The notes: generated by a model not told the origin, from the letters alone. 64,000 nt of DNA from Acanthacorydalis orientalis (GCA_034766995.1 CM068314.1:24397608-24461607); one strand, 5' to 3'; numbered from the stretch's first letter, positions 41,260 to 55,411 are shown. Numbers and translations are program-made.

Positions 41260-42741
41260 ATAAACTAAACCTTTCTATTTTGTTCTGATTTATGATATAA
41301 CTAAACAATTATTTCTAATAAATGGATAAGTATGTATTACTTTTGTCAATAATGGTTTTAAAATCAACTAAATTATTTATGCGTTGGTGATTATTGAATG
41401 TAATTGTTGATAAAATCAAATATAAATTAATTTAATACGCTGGACAATTATGTTGTGATTTAATACAAACTTGAAATTATAATAAAAACGTACATTATTT
41501 TAATAATAACTGTAGTATTATTACATTAATGAGTTTGAAATTAATATTCATTTCCATTATTACTTTGTTATTTGTAATATTAAAATTTTAAAATAAGAAC
41601 CTAAATATTTTTATTATAAAATTTCCAGTGAGTCGATAAAAATCAATGATAATTCAATGAAAATATTTGAACGTAAATGATCAGAATTTGTCTACAGATA
41701 AATAGAACTAATTTTTAGTACGATAATAAGAGCTTGAATGCTATCTAATGAATTTATCTATCGATTTTCCAGACTTAATGACCAAATCTCTCATATCAAC
41801 TAATAAACCCCATTGCGTATATCTAGTAAATAAGAAAAATACTATTTTAGATATTAGATGCCATTATTTAAAAAGGTACTCTAGTATGAAAAGAATAAAA
41901 TAATCTTCATATTTGAATGTTACAAAATATTTTTTTAAATATAAGTGAGAAATGAGGCTGAAAAACAATGTAAAATCTATATAATACAATTCATTAATAA
42001 ACTATAACAATCACGCCAGTAAGAGCACACTAAGTGTTTCGATTTTTTTATCCTGAAGTTTGTCGCCTAAGCCTATGATATATTTTCATTAGTGGCCACG
42101 AAAAATGTTCTATGGATAAAGACATCTTGGAACGGATAGACAGTTTTCGCAATATGAGTTATAAGCCTCTATGTTCCGTATTTACGGAATAGGTAGTTTA
42201 GAAGCAGTTTGGTATTCTTGATAACATCAGTGAAATATATATATACATAAACAAAAATTATTGGATATTTGCTCCACTGCAGTTTTCGAAAGCGACGTTT
42301 GATTTTTTTGACAGTGGGTGAAGTATTTTTTTAATGAAAATTATGTTTTGTAATTTTTCACTTAATGTAACTACTATTAATCTGACATATTAAATCTTTC
42401 AAAATTTCCGAAAGAATCACAAGTTGACAACTGGATTAACTAGAAATCCCTGCTTACTATTTAATCATTGTATTAGTGATAAAATTTAAAAACAATATAT
42501 GTAAATAACAAACCTGCCGAGTTTAACCGAAATGATTGTTAAAATATGAACTGAAAGTTTGTTTTCCGGTTGAATGTGAACATTGATTTTAATAAAAAAA
42601 TTTAATGTTAAAAGTATAAGTAAATAAATACAACACAAAATACAATTTTTACATTTTATGCACACACACTTTCAAATATAAATTGATTATTAAACAATAA
42701 ACATGTTGTCATAGAAACAACATACTTTTTTATAAAAATGC

Positions 42742-42793
<52 letters not shown>

Positions 42794-43602
42794 CATATGT
42801 ATGTGTACGTATGTTTGTGTGTATCTTACGAATTATTATTGTAATTGATTTTAAATATTATTTTTACAATTATTAACATGGAAATTATTATTTTAAAAAT
42901 ATTATCAAAATATAGTCATTCACTCAACAAATATTAAAAAATAGGAAGTTAATAAATTAAAAAAAAAATGAATTATAAAAGAACAAAAATAAATATTCAC
43001 ATTTTACGACAATATGAATAACCCTTATTAAATTGAAATGATATTTTACATTCCACTAAAAATACGTGATACAGAAAGTAATAAAAATATAATTTGATAT
43101 TACAATTAATTTCAGAATTGATTATGCACCGAGCACACGAATTAAACGTTAAAATCTTTTGTCTAATTCAAATATTACGAATCAAGTATGAAAAACAATA
43201 CTCACGGTATTATTTTATTATCATAATTTACAATTTGACACAATCAAGAAGGAACAATTGTACCGTGATGTTATGAATTGATTATTCGAATCGTTTTCAA
43301 AGCATTGCTATGAACAATTCATTTATTATAAATTTATTAGTCAGTAAACAATTTATTATACTAACTGTTTAATGTCTTTATGTCACAAACAATTTTACTT
43401 AATTGAATTATTTATTTACAATCAAATCTTTATATATTCACTACATGATAAATCAATATTTATTCTTAACTATATTAAAATTAGACTTTTATATAACACT
43501 TACATTCAAATCAATGAAAAAATATGCTCTTCTGATTCCAACAGCTGTCAGTTTGAAAAAATAGAAGATATAATTTTCAACGCCCATCTGATAAAGTTAT
43601 TG

Positions 43603-43605
<3 letters not shown>

Positions 43606-43661
<56 letters not shown>
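43606..43661. repeat. (TA)n microsatellite
   Basis: A pure tract of about 55 bp. Others of similar type lie at 40477-40530, 41218-41255, 42746-42787, 46824-46872 and 47670-47708. Confidence 0.97.
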
Positions 43662-43666
<5 letters not shown>

Positions 43667-46600
43667 AAAACATACATTAATGTGAATAATATTTCTAGAA
43701 ATTATTTAAAAAAATAAAGAACGATTTTAATTAAGAATGTTTTTCATTTAATATATTTCTGGATCATGACAGCACAATATTATTATTTGATTGCAAAGAA
43801 CAGCTTGTCTCGGAAACAATATTTTACTAGAAATGTATGAAATATAATTTATCTCATACTTTACGCACCATTAAATCGAGACTATGAATCAGAGCACTAT
43901 TTCATTTCGAAAATTCAATATTAAAAAAGTTACTCGACGATGTGTCTAGAATTTTAATTGCAATTTTTTTCTTGTGTTATTTATATCTAATCAGTATTTT
44001 TTTTTGTAACATAATTTATAATAAAAACGTTTTTTTTCATACAATAGAAACATTTTAATATTTTTCTGATAAATATTTTAGTTCTTTCAGTGTTTCTGGG
44101 ATTTTTGTTATTTTTACATTTTATACAATGTCAATATAGGTTTTCCTTTATGCAATATAAAAGCATAAATGTTATAAAAAAAAAACACCAGTTGCGGAAT
44201 TTTAGAATCTTAAACGTGAATCTTATTCAATTTTAAAATCCTTTCTTATATAATTTTTTCAAAGCAAATATACACAAATTTGATTTTAATAAAAGTGAAA
44301 AACTGAAGAGTTAATTTTTAAATTTCCATGTAATCAACTCCTGGATTATTTTTAATTATTATTACATTTCCTAAAACTTTTTTATGCTAGCTGTAAGTTA
44401 TTTAAATTTTTACTAATACATAAATTGTAATTCTACAAAGAAGACCATGAATAATTCAATATGAAATATAGTCTCAGAGAGAAGGTATGAGAAGTAAAAG
44501 GTCCGAACACACTGTGAGGTTAAAAGAGCTAAAACGTGTCAAAGCTAAGAAATTATGTAAAAAAAAATTATACAGAAAAATACTTCTTTTTAAAGCACGC
44601 CCTTTCCTTTTTATGTCACATTTAACATTTTTGTACATCAATTCTGAATTTACAAAGAATAATTTTTTCAGTTTTAATATTCACTTTAAAATTAACACAT
44701 AAAACATTAATACTTAGATACACAAAATAGTGCAAGTAATAGAAAAATAAATAAATAAGGTTGAAATTGAAAAAAATAGAGGGTTCAGTTGAAAAAATAA
44801 ATAGAACCCGGAAAATGTAAAAAAATGATTGATTACTTATTTTTCTATTTAGTTTTTTAATAACTTTAGATGTCTTAAACGTTATATGTATCAGAAAAAT
44901 AGTCTTTCTAAAAAGAGCTATTTAATAATCACACATATGGTAGAGAGTTAACATTAAAAAATAGGATTTTATTTATTTAAGTATATTCGATTTATATAAA
45001 AAACAATTTAAAAAAAACAGCGTATTTTTCCAAACCATTCTAGAAATTCTGAATGTTCAATATATTCGATTGGAATTTAGTTAAGAATTACGGATAAAAC
45101 ATACGAAAATAAATTTCCATTAGCTAAATCTTTAGAGTAGAATAGAGTAGTTTGCGTGATGGTTATTGTACAAAGAACCCCAATCGTTTACAAATTGATT
45201 GCGTCATCGAAGAATAAGGAACTATCTCTTTGTTTGGACTCCATCTACTTTGAATAAGTATTTAATACCGTTCACCATCGAAATGCGTTTAATTTTCTCA
45301 CTGAGAATAAACGTTCAGTATACTTACATTTACATTTTATAAAATGTTTACATGTTATTGAACGTATTATCTAGATTCGAATGGTATAAAAGTGAAGTAA
45401 TGTAACAATAAACTTAGATAGTTCTATTTATTTATTTTGAAAACGATTTTAAATCAGTAAAACAATCGGCGGTTATTAAAGATTTGTTCGTAGTTAAGTT
45501 TTCATGAATAAGAGACAAATTTGAAATTGAACTTATTATAAGCATTGAATTATATTTGATACTTGTCCTCAGTTTCGTTTGTATAGCTTAATTACTTTAT
45601 ATTGTGTTTGAATAGTTAAATTTATATTAATGAAAAATGTTATACAATTTCAGTGATGACTAATTTTGAATATCTTTAATTTATTATAAATTGATTTACT
45701 ACCTTAGATTAATCAAATCAACTATGTATATCAATTTTATTTATGTATAATTACAGGAAAAAATATTTTTGTATATTTTCTTAACTAATTCATTATCAAA
45801 ATTTTCCAAAATAATTATCATATAATATGTGTATCGTGTTTTATATACACCATATAGTAATATATTAAATTTATTTTTTTGTCGAATTTATTTTCAACAG
45901 CATCATAAAACAACTGTTATGTTCACAATATTCGAAATATTATATACGTTTTCCCTTTTAATATTAATTTTATATTTACTGGTTTTAATAAACTACCACG
46001 GTAAAATATATTCATACCAGGAATTTTATTTCCTTTTTTTTAAGAGAGGCGAACGCTACACCTAATATATTTTTTATTCAAATTTGTTTTCACGCTGATT
46101 TTTTTACAACCAGCAATGATTGTTTGAAAAATTCAATAAAACATACATTTAAAAGAAGTAAAATGAACATATATTATATTTTTATGAATATATCATGAAT
46201 ATATGTATTAATGAGTGAAATATTTTTTATGTAATATATATTTAAATGTTGGAATTTGATTTTAACATCAATTTAAATTTATTTTTTATGAAATGATGTA
46301 ATTTAAATACTGACATTTTTAAAACAATATGAATTTGGAAAATATAAATTTGATTTGATAAATTTTAATTTTAAGAACTTGGTAAGAATGCACCTTTAAA
46401 AAGAGCTATTTAGAAATGCCTGTGGAAAACTCCATTTATAACTTAACCATCGACTAAAAATCAATATTGTGAAAAAAATAAATCTATATTTGATAGACAG
46501 AAATAGTTTGATTTTAATATAAATAACTAATTTGTAATACAATGAAAAATAACATATTTAGAGTCTTTGATTTTTGATTTATGGAATTCACACATGTAAT

Positions 46601-46822
46601 GTTAAATGACATTTTTTTAATTTCTTTCGCGTAAAAATTATCAGTGGTACATAAAAAAATATATATTAGTACGAAAATCTAAGTAATTTCCATTACAGAA
46701 AAATAAATAAATACGGATAGTAAGGCGAAACATAAGATTATTATTTTAAAAAGTTTTATATTTGTCTAAAATGGCTTTAAAAGAAATGATTGGAATTTTA
46801 TCATACTATCAAAACATTTTTA

Positions 46823-46876
<54 letters not shown>

Positions 46877-46979
46877 TTTTAGTATTTCTAATTAAAAATC
46901 TATTAAATTAAGAACAGAAAACAAATATCCACAATTTCTAAATTATGAACAAAATAAATTTAATACATCTATTCTTTTT

Positions 46980-47215
46980 CTTCGATGGCACTACAGCCTA
47001 AATCGAGCCTTGGCCTCCTCAATTTTATGCTTTCAGACATCCCTCTCCCTGGTAGTTCCTTCATACAATGTGTGCTTTATACAGTCAGTTTTTGGTCTTC
47101 TTATGCACATTTTTGGATTTCATTACGGGCAAGAGCACGAAATATGTTCTATTTCCTACTGCTATTCGTTTTTCAACTTCTTGAAATTTCTCATTTTCAC
47201 TGATGATGTTTGAGT
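46980..47215 (-). pseudogene. Short LINE reverse-transcriptase fragment
   Basis: The minus strand gives NIISENEKFQEVEKRIAVG, then NRTYF, LLPVMKSKNVH and RPKTDCIKHTLYEG across frameshifts. This is the layout of the segment before the LYGSETW motif in many insect LINEs (the EVEKRI...ANR, SR..K..IYKTLI pattern). The two plus-strand ORFs here (72 and 67 codons) are reverse shadows. The fragment is short, so the assignment is moderate. Confidence 0.5.
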
Positions 47216-47666
47216 CAAGTTATGTGAAATAGTTTACAACCTCGAATAAATCTATTATCACTTAATAAACATAATTATTGACGAGGAAACAAATCTAATT
47301 TTAATAAATATAATGTTAAATTTGGAACTAAATTTTCGATTTAAAAAACTAACAAACCATTGTATACAAATCTTAATGAAAAATTGTAATTTTCAACGAG
47401 TATTTTTCTATACAACCATCGATTGATACATAACGATATTATAATTTATACACAAAGAATGAATTTTTATGATTATGAGATATTTTTTGAAACAAATCTA
47501 GTTTTTCTTTAATATGTCGAATTATATAAAAATTACAGACAATAAGAAACTTGGTTCTTTTTAAAATATTTCCCAATTTCAAAATTTAAAGCTTATTTTC
47601 ATTTTTTTTAAACTAGTGATTAATTAAATGTAATAACATTTTTTTTAATTTAAAAGAAAATTATAT

Positions 47667-47710
<44 letters not shown>

Positions 47711-48079
47711 ACACACATTCATATTACATACTGATAAGGATTCAAGATTACAACTTGCTTTCTTAAAACGTTCAATAGAATTAAAAGAATCCTGCACAAG
47801 AACCATATTTATGTAAGTTATTAGTTTCTTGCTTTATAAGAAACTGAATGAAAAAATGCAGATGCTTTATATATTAAACATACTTAAAAATACAGTAATA
47901 AAAAAATCAGAAATTAAAAAATAACATTTCAGAAAGAATAGCACTTTATAAAACAATACACTAACATAAAATGAAAGTGCTTTCGAATAGCAACTTATAA
48001 ATTAGATAATAGAATTTATAGTGTATTATTCTTTTGCCGTTCACTAATACGAACTCTTTTGTTCAAGTATATTGTGTGA

Positions 48080-48084
<5 letters not shown>

Positions 48085-48170
<86 letters not shown>
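48085..48170. repeat. (TA)n microsatellite next to the promoter-like island
   Basis: A TA tract with three ACATAT interruptions, about 75 bases from the GC-richer patch at 48241. Confidence 0.97.
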
Positions 48171-48240
48171 ACTGGAAACACAATAAAAATCAGATCACAA
48201 CTTTTTTCCACAAAAACAAATGTTCAAAAAAGTTTGGTAG

Positions 48241-48500
48241 TCGATAGAAACGAACACTCCCCGCATGGCGTGTTTTAAGATTCGAGCAGATCGCCGACCC
48301 TTTAGCGACCTCACATCCGACTACGTTTACTGAATGAACAACGAACCAATCACGACGGTTCAAACTCGCTAGGCGGAAAAGTATTTCTTTGTAGTCTGTT
48401 TATCTTTTAAACTGAGTTTAAATTTACGATACAACGTTTATGTAATCTTTCCGCCCCCTCGTTGCTTATACTCAAAACAGTGCAAGTGTATTACTTAACG
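48241..48500 (-). promoter_or_regulatory. Promoter-like GC-richer island, candidate TPST first exon
   Basis: This is a patch of balanced composition in AT-rich surroundings. On the minus strand it has a GC-box-like gagggggcgg, an inverted CCAAT (gattggttcg) and an initiator-like TTCAGT about 35 bases further on. It contains many CpG dinucleotides. No long ORF and no strong GTAAGT donor is seen; TCA|GTAAAC at about 48330 is the best donor-like site. Its position about 10 kb upstream of the TPST exon makes it a candidate promoter, but the orientation is not certain. Confidence 0.35.
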
Positions 48501-49052
48501 ACAAGATGATTATTTTAAACTTAATTTATGAAAATATTCAATTTGTATCACGCAATTTGGTATTAATTTTCGTATTTAATTCATGTCATAACCAATATAT
48601 AAAAACAAAATATTATTATTATGTATAAAAACCGATTACAATTTTATTATTTTGTAAGTGTATTAAAATGACTACCATTTTTCATTATTTCCCGAAATCT
48701 ACTATCAGATTTATCAAAATAAATTTGTCGGTGAAAAAACAGTAGTAATTGTAAACATTGGTCAGGAGCCAATCTGTGAATTTATTTTTTATTTTGTCCG
48801 GAGCTTTCTTAAAGTTTAGAAGTAAAGAGATAGACTTGAATAAACATTGTACCAACTGTCATCGTTCTTTAATTTTTCCATAGTAAATAAAGTGTTGCGC
48901 ATTAATTAAATTTTCTCCATCAATGACATGTCTATTGTTTGATCCTGTACAAGCAAATTTACAGATTTCTTATACAGACATTTTAGTTTCTAAAAGACAT
49001 TTATTTAAATAATAATTTTATATAAATCACATGAACTGTGCAAATATTTTAA

Positions 49053-49678
49053 CCCTTTGGATCCGGTGAAGAGGAAAGGGTGCTCAAAATTTTTAACAAA
49101 TACTTTTCAATTAATTGGACATTCTTTTAAATTAAAATTGCAAATTTGTCAGTGATAAGTAAAAATATGTTAATTCAGATTAGCCATTAGAAACTTCACT
49201 TCTACCTGATATATCGTGGAAGTAGTTGATAATATTCAGAAAAACAGAAATCTCTTGATTGGAAACAAATAATTAGAAACGGAAAAATTGATTACAATTG
49301 AAAATTTGTAGAAATAATATTACTGTTGAGTTAAAAAAAAAATGAAACAAGTGTGGACAAAACGGTTTCACGTCGGTCACATCATGTACCTGGACGTAGA
49401 GTCTCGAAATTTTGTATACACTTTCTTCCAATAATGAACTTTTGAAAAAAAAAATATTATTCAATCCAATTCTCAAGTTAACAATTTTTATAAGTTTTCA
49501 AATTAAAAAACTCAGTTTTTTCTAATTTTTGGACGACTGTATTTTTTTTCTAATGAAAAAAAGAGTTATAAATTTAGTCTCATTAGAAAAAGATTGTAAC
49601 CTTTAAATACATCATACAAAAGATAGTTTCTTTGGAAAACATCAATGGATTCCTAGATCCAAGCCCGGCTTCAAAGGG
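49053..49678. mobile_element. piggyBac-like nonautonomous element
   Basis: The left side reads TTAA|CCCTTTGGATCCGG. The right side, read inward, is CCCTTTGAAGCCGGGCTTGG next to TTAC, a one-base change of TTAA. CCCTTTG tips at TTAA sites are typical of piggyBac-superfamily elements. The 626 bp between them has no transposase frame, only a 67-codon chance ORF. The tips differ by a few bases, so the copy is old. Confidence 0.65.
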
Positions 49679-49699
49679 TTACTCTTTACTAACGTATTC

Positions 49700-50760
49700 G
49701 CAATCCTTTTTTTCTATCAAGAGATAAAATATAAATTAGATTTTCGTCAGATATTTTGGTACAATAGTGGGTTTTTCTAAATACAGTCGAAGAGATGGAG
49801 AAAATGATTTAATTCGTCTAAAGAAATGTGAAATAACATGAAAGGAAACAGAAGAAATCATAAAGTATGTTTACGTTCATTTAATAATCAAGAGCAGATT
49901 GTTTCGTAAGTAAGTTAAGAAGGGAGTAAAAATAAAATTAGGCTTATATAAATGAAACGTGTCAGTATTTACAGATCATACTTCATTTCAAAAGTTTATG
50001 ATCGATGTTTTCTATTTGGTATTATATGTAGAAGTGAATTTTTGATCCTGAATGCTAATTTACTAATCCAATGATTTCAAGCGATACAAAGAAACACAAA
50101 AATGGTATAAATAATAAGAAGAAATGGAATTAAAATTAAGAGAATATGAAAAGAAACAAGATTTATAGATATAAGCAAGTAACGAGCTTGAAATGGAAAT
50201 AGAGAAGAGACAAATAGTTGTATTTTTTATTCAGCCTATTAACCATAAAAAAAATTTGAAGAAGATTCTTGCTTATACGAATTTTGATGGTGATATCACC
50301 ATCCTCACAAATAATCCAAAATGATCAATAATAAATTATTTAACATTACCAGATACATACATCACATAATATAATCACTTTTTTTGTGGTTTGTGAAGTG
50401 AGTAACAAATCCACCTGAAAATTAATTTACACATGCCAGGACTGTATTGTAACCAACAGATAGACAACTGAAATTAATTACAGGGAGTGAAGAAATTTAA
50501 AATTTCTCAAAAGAGATAAATTACTGATAATAGAAACACTAAAAATGTATCTCAAAGAGAATTAGAATGTTCAGATTAAAACAGATTATGAATCTTTTAT
50601 GAATTAGTGACTCGTCAAAGATTATGCTACGATTAAACATGGATCGATAAATATCTGGCACGATCAATAAACAATCGACACAGTTCATTTTAAAAGTATT
50701 AATCCACCGTTTGATAAATGATTCTGACGAAAAAAAAACAATATAAGTTATTATAGACTA
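49700..50760 (+). pseudogene. Possible decayed coding sequence, family unknown
   Basis: A purine-rich plus strand with protein-like patches separated by stops: MELKLREYEKKQDL, NELEMEIEKRQIVV, INHKKNLKKILAYTNFDGDI and ITDNRNTKNVSQRELE. The Lys/Glu-rich character and lack of (TA)n suggest an old transposon ORF, perhaps from the same retroelement as the remnant at 54 kb. I cannot name the family, and it may be chance. Confidence 0.2.
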
Positions 50761-50829
50761 TAACATTTATAAGCACTTAAAGAACAGAAATAAAAAATGA
50801 CATTTATTGGACGTGATAGTTTCTTCAAT

Positions 50830-51110
50830 ATAAATTCTTGCAATTCTTCGACTTACATTAGATTGAAAAGAAGTTACCGTGAACTGACTTCCGACTAAAT
50901 TATTTAAAACAATTTCGGCAGTGTGCTTTATCGATCCGTGCAACACGTACGAAGTAATCTGTCAATCTTTTTACATTGATGGACGTACTACAAACATACC
51001 GCCTATGGGGAATAGTTTCTGACTTGTATATTTTAATCCCTGCAGTTTACTAACATTAGACACATGCTGTCAGTATCATCAGAAGCTGTTAGACTCGATT
51101 AGATCTCCAG
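50830..51110. other. Sequence-complex noncoding patch
   Basis: This stretch has balanced composition (for example atcgatccgtgcaacacgta and taccgcctatgggg) next to a (TA)n/(AAT)n tract. No ORF, no splice-bounded frame and no transposon ends are seen. Confidence 0.2.
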
Positions 51111-51137
51111 TGTACACAAATATATCATAGTTACTTC

Positions 51138-51203
<66 letters not shown>

Positions 51204-51413
51204 AAATAATAATAAAAAACAAACGTATGTATATATATATATATATATTTGAATGTAAATCATGATTCCTTTTAAATCATTGTTAAATATTTCATATATT
51301 TCAACTAGCATCCTTTATTATATCAACAACATTTTTTTATAGTTGATTTATTTTAGAGGCACAGATTTTTCGTAAATTAAAAAATAAACTATTTAACAAC
51401 ATAAATATAAGAT

Positions 51414-52673
51414 TGGTGCAAAAATAATTGCGGTTTTTATCATTTTAAGTTTGGCATCGATTTTTCTAGTTACCGTTATCTTTTGTTATAGTCATGTGAT
51501 ATATCATTGTGATCAATGAAATTAGCACTACTGTTTTCAGATTATGCCTGTTGTTTTCATTCTTTAGTATTGTTGGATACGATCTCTTAAATTGGTCATA
51601 GAAAAAAAGCAAATTCGCGCGATTATGTTGTATGAGTTTAATTGAAACATAAAGATACAGAAACTGCTTGAAATATCAATTTTTTTGGCGAAGTCAATTT
51701 TTTAACGTACAGCCCAACACTGGTACTAAAAATTTCGTAATGGAAACGAAAGCATTAACGATGAGGAGGATCGTGGATGTCCTTCAGCTACAGACAATAA
51801 TGATTTAAAAATCATTATTGAAGTGGATCCACAGAGGTGGTAGAAGAACTCAATGTTGATCATTCAACAGTTGGTCGATATTTGGACCTAATTGGAAAAA
51901 CAAAAACGTTGGGTAAATGGATTCCGTATGAACTAAACGAACATCAAATAATTCTGGTACAGTATGAAGTCCGCTCTACCCTTTTTTAGCCGAACAAAAA
52001 TTATCCCTTTCTTGATCGAATTGTCACATGTGATGAAAAGTGGATTCTCTACAACAATCGAAAACGTTCATCACAGTGGCTAGACCGAGGAGATGCACCA
52101 AAACAGTTTCCTAAACCGAAGCTTCACGAAAAAAAAGATTATGGCCGCTGTTTGGTGGTCGGAAAGAGGTATTATTCACTACAAGTTCTTGAATCCTAGT
52201 GAAACAATAACAGCAGGAAAATCTTGTCAGGAAATTGAAAAAATGCACGAGAAGTTGCATCGTTTACGGCCTGTATTAGTTAATTGAAGAGGAGCAATTC
52301 ATATTCATGACAACGTTTTCTACACTCCTCAGAAATAATTAAAAAAAAATTAAATGAACTGTGTTATGAAACCTTACCTCATACAACTTATTCTCCAGAC
52401 CTGTCTCGGATAGATTTTGAATTTTTTTAAACATTTGAGTAATTTCTTACGAGAGAAGGTTTTCAAAGATCAAGCATCAGTTCAAAGCGTTTTTGTTGAA
52501 TTCGTTAATTCCAGGATTTCAGAATTATATCTTACAGGAATAAACGAACTTGTTTCCTGTTGGAAGAAATGTGAGCACGCTAATGGTTTTAATTTTGATA
52601 AATAAATATATTTTTAACTGATATATGCATCTTTATACTCGATACATAAAAACAGCAATTATTTTTGCATCAA
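51414..52673 (+). mobile_element. Mariner transposon, near full length, inactive
   Basis: The inverted ends are TTGGTGCAAAAATAATTGCG and, read inward from the right, TTGATGCAAAAATAATTGCT, and both continue GTTTTTAT. The length of 1260 bp is that of a complete mariner. The body encodes a transposase with stops and frameshifts. No clear TA duplication remains at the tips, so the tips may be slightly eroded. A truncated antisense copy of the same family lies at 1825-2177. Confidence 0.9.
51600..52604 (+). pseudogene. Mariner transposase (DD34D), broken
   Basis: The recognisable order is FRNGNES (end of the N-terminal DNA-binding part), [30 protein letters not shown] with the first catalytic Asp (before 52093), the clean stretch 52093-52287 ([36 protein letters not shown]), a stop where the family has a basic residue, then IHIHDN with the second Asp. 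TYSPDLSRIDFEFF carries the third catalytic Asp. A one-base insertion in a run of T then shifts the frame. The C-terminal part reads FKHLSNFLREKVF to ISELYLTGINELVSCWKKC in 52417-52605. The exact start is not clear. The gene cannot make an intact protein. Confidence 0.9.
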
Positions 52674-53589
52674 CAAATATTTTTATTACTTTCTTTCTCT
52701 ATAAAATACAATGATTTCCAATACAATAATTTATCTATGAATGTATATATGACATATAAGAAATTAATCACATCTATTTTTATTTAAATCCTATAATTCC
52801 AGTCTAATAATCTACATTTCCTTTTTGGAATCGGTTTGCAATCGGTCAGGTAAGCTTTTGAGTGTGTGGATATACTCACACATATGTACAAATATTAACA
52901 TATATACATAATATGTATGTATGTAATAATAACTAAATCTGATTCAAGGATTATTTTTTCCTATTTTATTTTATACAAAAAAATCAGTTTTATTTAAAAT
53001 CAGTTTTTATTAAAACCGCTTACAATAAAGCATTGAATCATATTAATATTCTGCTGTGAAACATACACCATTGTCCATTATACAACCATATTTCGATTTA
53101 AATTTAAAAAAAGTGTTTTATAAATTGTACAACGACACTGTCATACGTATTTTTACACATGTATTTCTAATGAAAGGAAATGATTTCAATGAAATATACT
53201 TTAAATATACAAAATACACTACAATTTCGTTTACGATTAGACATATAAAAGCGATGAATTGACTGAAATACTTTTATACATTTACAGAATGATTCATTAA
53301 ATTGATGAATTTTCGAACGTGAAATGTTAAAGAAAATTATGCAGATTTAATATAAAACTACGTAACGGAGAAGTTATTAAATTATATTACCAAACAGATA
53401 ACAATTAATTTTCATTTAAAATGAATGAATAAGCGAAAATATTAATTAAAATCATGTTGTTATATAGAAATTAACTGCAGCAGCAAGTCTCTTGAAAAAT
53501 TCAATTTCACGACGAAATTACTGGTATAAAAGCAAATTTGTGCACACGTAGACATATTAGAAGTAGTAACAAACACATTTAAGGGTGTG

Positions 53590-53655
<66 letters not shown>
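53590..53655. repeat. (TA)n microsatellite
   Basis: A tract of about 65 bp. It pairs with another at 53804-53883 that has a single ACATAC interruption. Confidence 0.97.
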
Positions 53656-53661
<6 letters not shown>

Positions 53662-53802
53662 TGAGTAAATACAAATTTTCATTTAACGAAAAAATATTAC
53701 CAAAATAAATTACAATTACTATTGATAAATTACAAACATGCGGTAAGGGAATAAAGTAACTAAAGTTTAGAGCATATTGTAGGTATGTATCTGCGTATGT
53801 AC

Positions 53803-53887
<85 letters not shown>

Positions 53888-54179
53888 GAACATAAAACAC
53901 GATACGAAAGGATTTATGTTGTACTGTAAAATTTTTTGCGGACGTTTTCTTGTGTCGGTACTCTGACACTAGTAAAAAAAACTCAATTAAAGTCAATTAG
54001 GATTTTTTCCGTTAAAAGAGGTTTATGTACATAAATACACAGCAAACCAAGATATACGTATAAACACATACAAAAAAGATTACGTTTTATCACTAATTAT
54101 GTGACACAAATAAAAAACATATTTGTTTATAGTGAGGTGTTTTCAAATCGTGGTTAGTTTTTCGAGTTATACTCATAAT

Positions 54180-55411
54180 TTAAAATGGTAGAGTTAATCG
54201 AAGACAGTGTTAGATGATTTGGAATTTTAAATAAAATATTAATCCAAGATAATGATCTTCAAAAAAGGAGGATACCTTAAACGGGAAAAAAGAATAAAAT
54301 AAAAATATGAACATACAGAAATAGTGCAATAATTTGTGTATTTGGGTGATCTATTCACATCTTCTGACCTATTCAACAATGCAGGGGAAACCATTTTCAA
54401 AAGAAGACTAAAATGGCAATGGAAGCTGTTTGAAATCAATGATAGCACCAAAACTTAACAATTAGGAATCGCAACAACGATTAACGCTCTTCAAATCGTT
54501 AATATGTACTGTATAACTGTACGGTGCCGGAATTTATCATCGTTTCTTCAATGAGATAGAAAAAATTAAACAACAATTTTTCAAAAACCTTTTAACATTA
54601 CCAAAGTGTACACCCGGATATATGATAAGACTTGATACTGGTACAATAAGACAATATTTCTACAGACAATCTACTTAAATACAATTGGTATATCCAAATT
54701 CAGAACACGCTAGATAGATATAGATTCTTGCGACTATAGACCAACTAAAACTCTACGGAAATAACAGGTTACATAGAAAAAATAATGAATACATCTGAAG
54801 AGAACATAATAAACGATATCGAACACGTAGAAAATTCGGCATATAGCACTCTATATAAAACAATAAAGATCACTACTTTCCTAGACTACGAACAATACTT
54901 AAAATTTAATATGCCACTAAAATTCATCGGAACCGTAGTCCAAATAAGATTTGCGGGACGCGAAATTTACTACAATAGCAATAAAGGAACTACTCATAAA
55001 TTATGTGCAAGGGATAAGTGCCTAAATGTGTAATTTAAATGTGAATGAAACAATTCAACACGTATTAAGTGTGTGTGTCCACAATATGAGTCATTAGGAA
55101 CACTTTCGTACAAGTTAATCAGTTTCCAGACATAATGCTCATAAAGACTAAAAGTGAAGCAAAGAATATATTTTATTATATAACTTCATCCTTCAAATTT
55201 CGGTTTTTTATCTAAATGAATAAACTATACCTCATATTATTCTCTAATATTATTATATTTACTGTACTATTCTATTATTTAAACTAACCATTACTATTTT
55301 AATTGTAAAACTGTTAGTATTACAAAAAGTACATGTAAAATAAAACCAATCACCTTAGTAATAGATCATTATGTACCTCTAATACAAATAATACATTCAT
55401 TCAATCATTTA

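Noticed and set aside
46985..47213. 72- and 67-codon plus-strand ORFs
   Set aside because: The minus strand gives a better explanation as a LINE reverse-transcriptase fragment.
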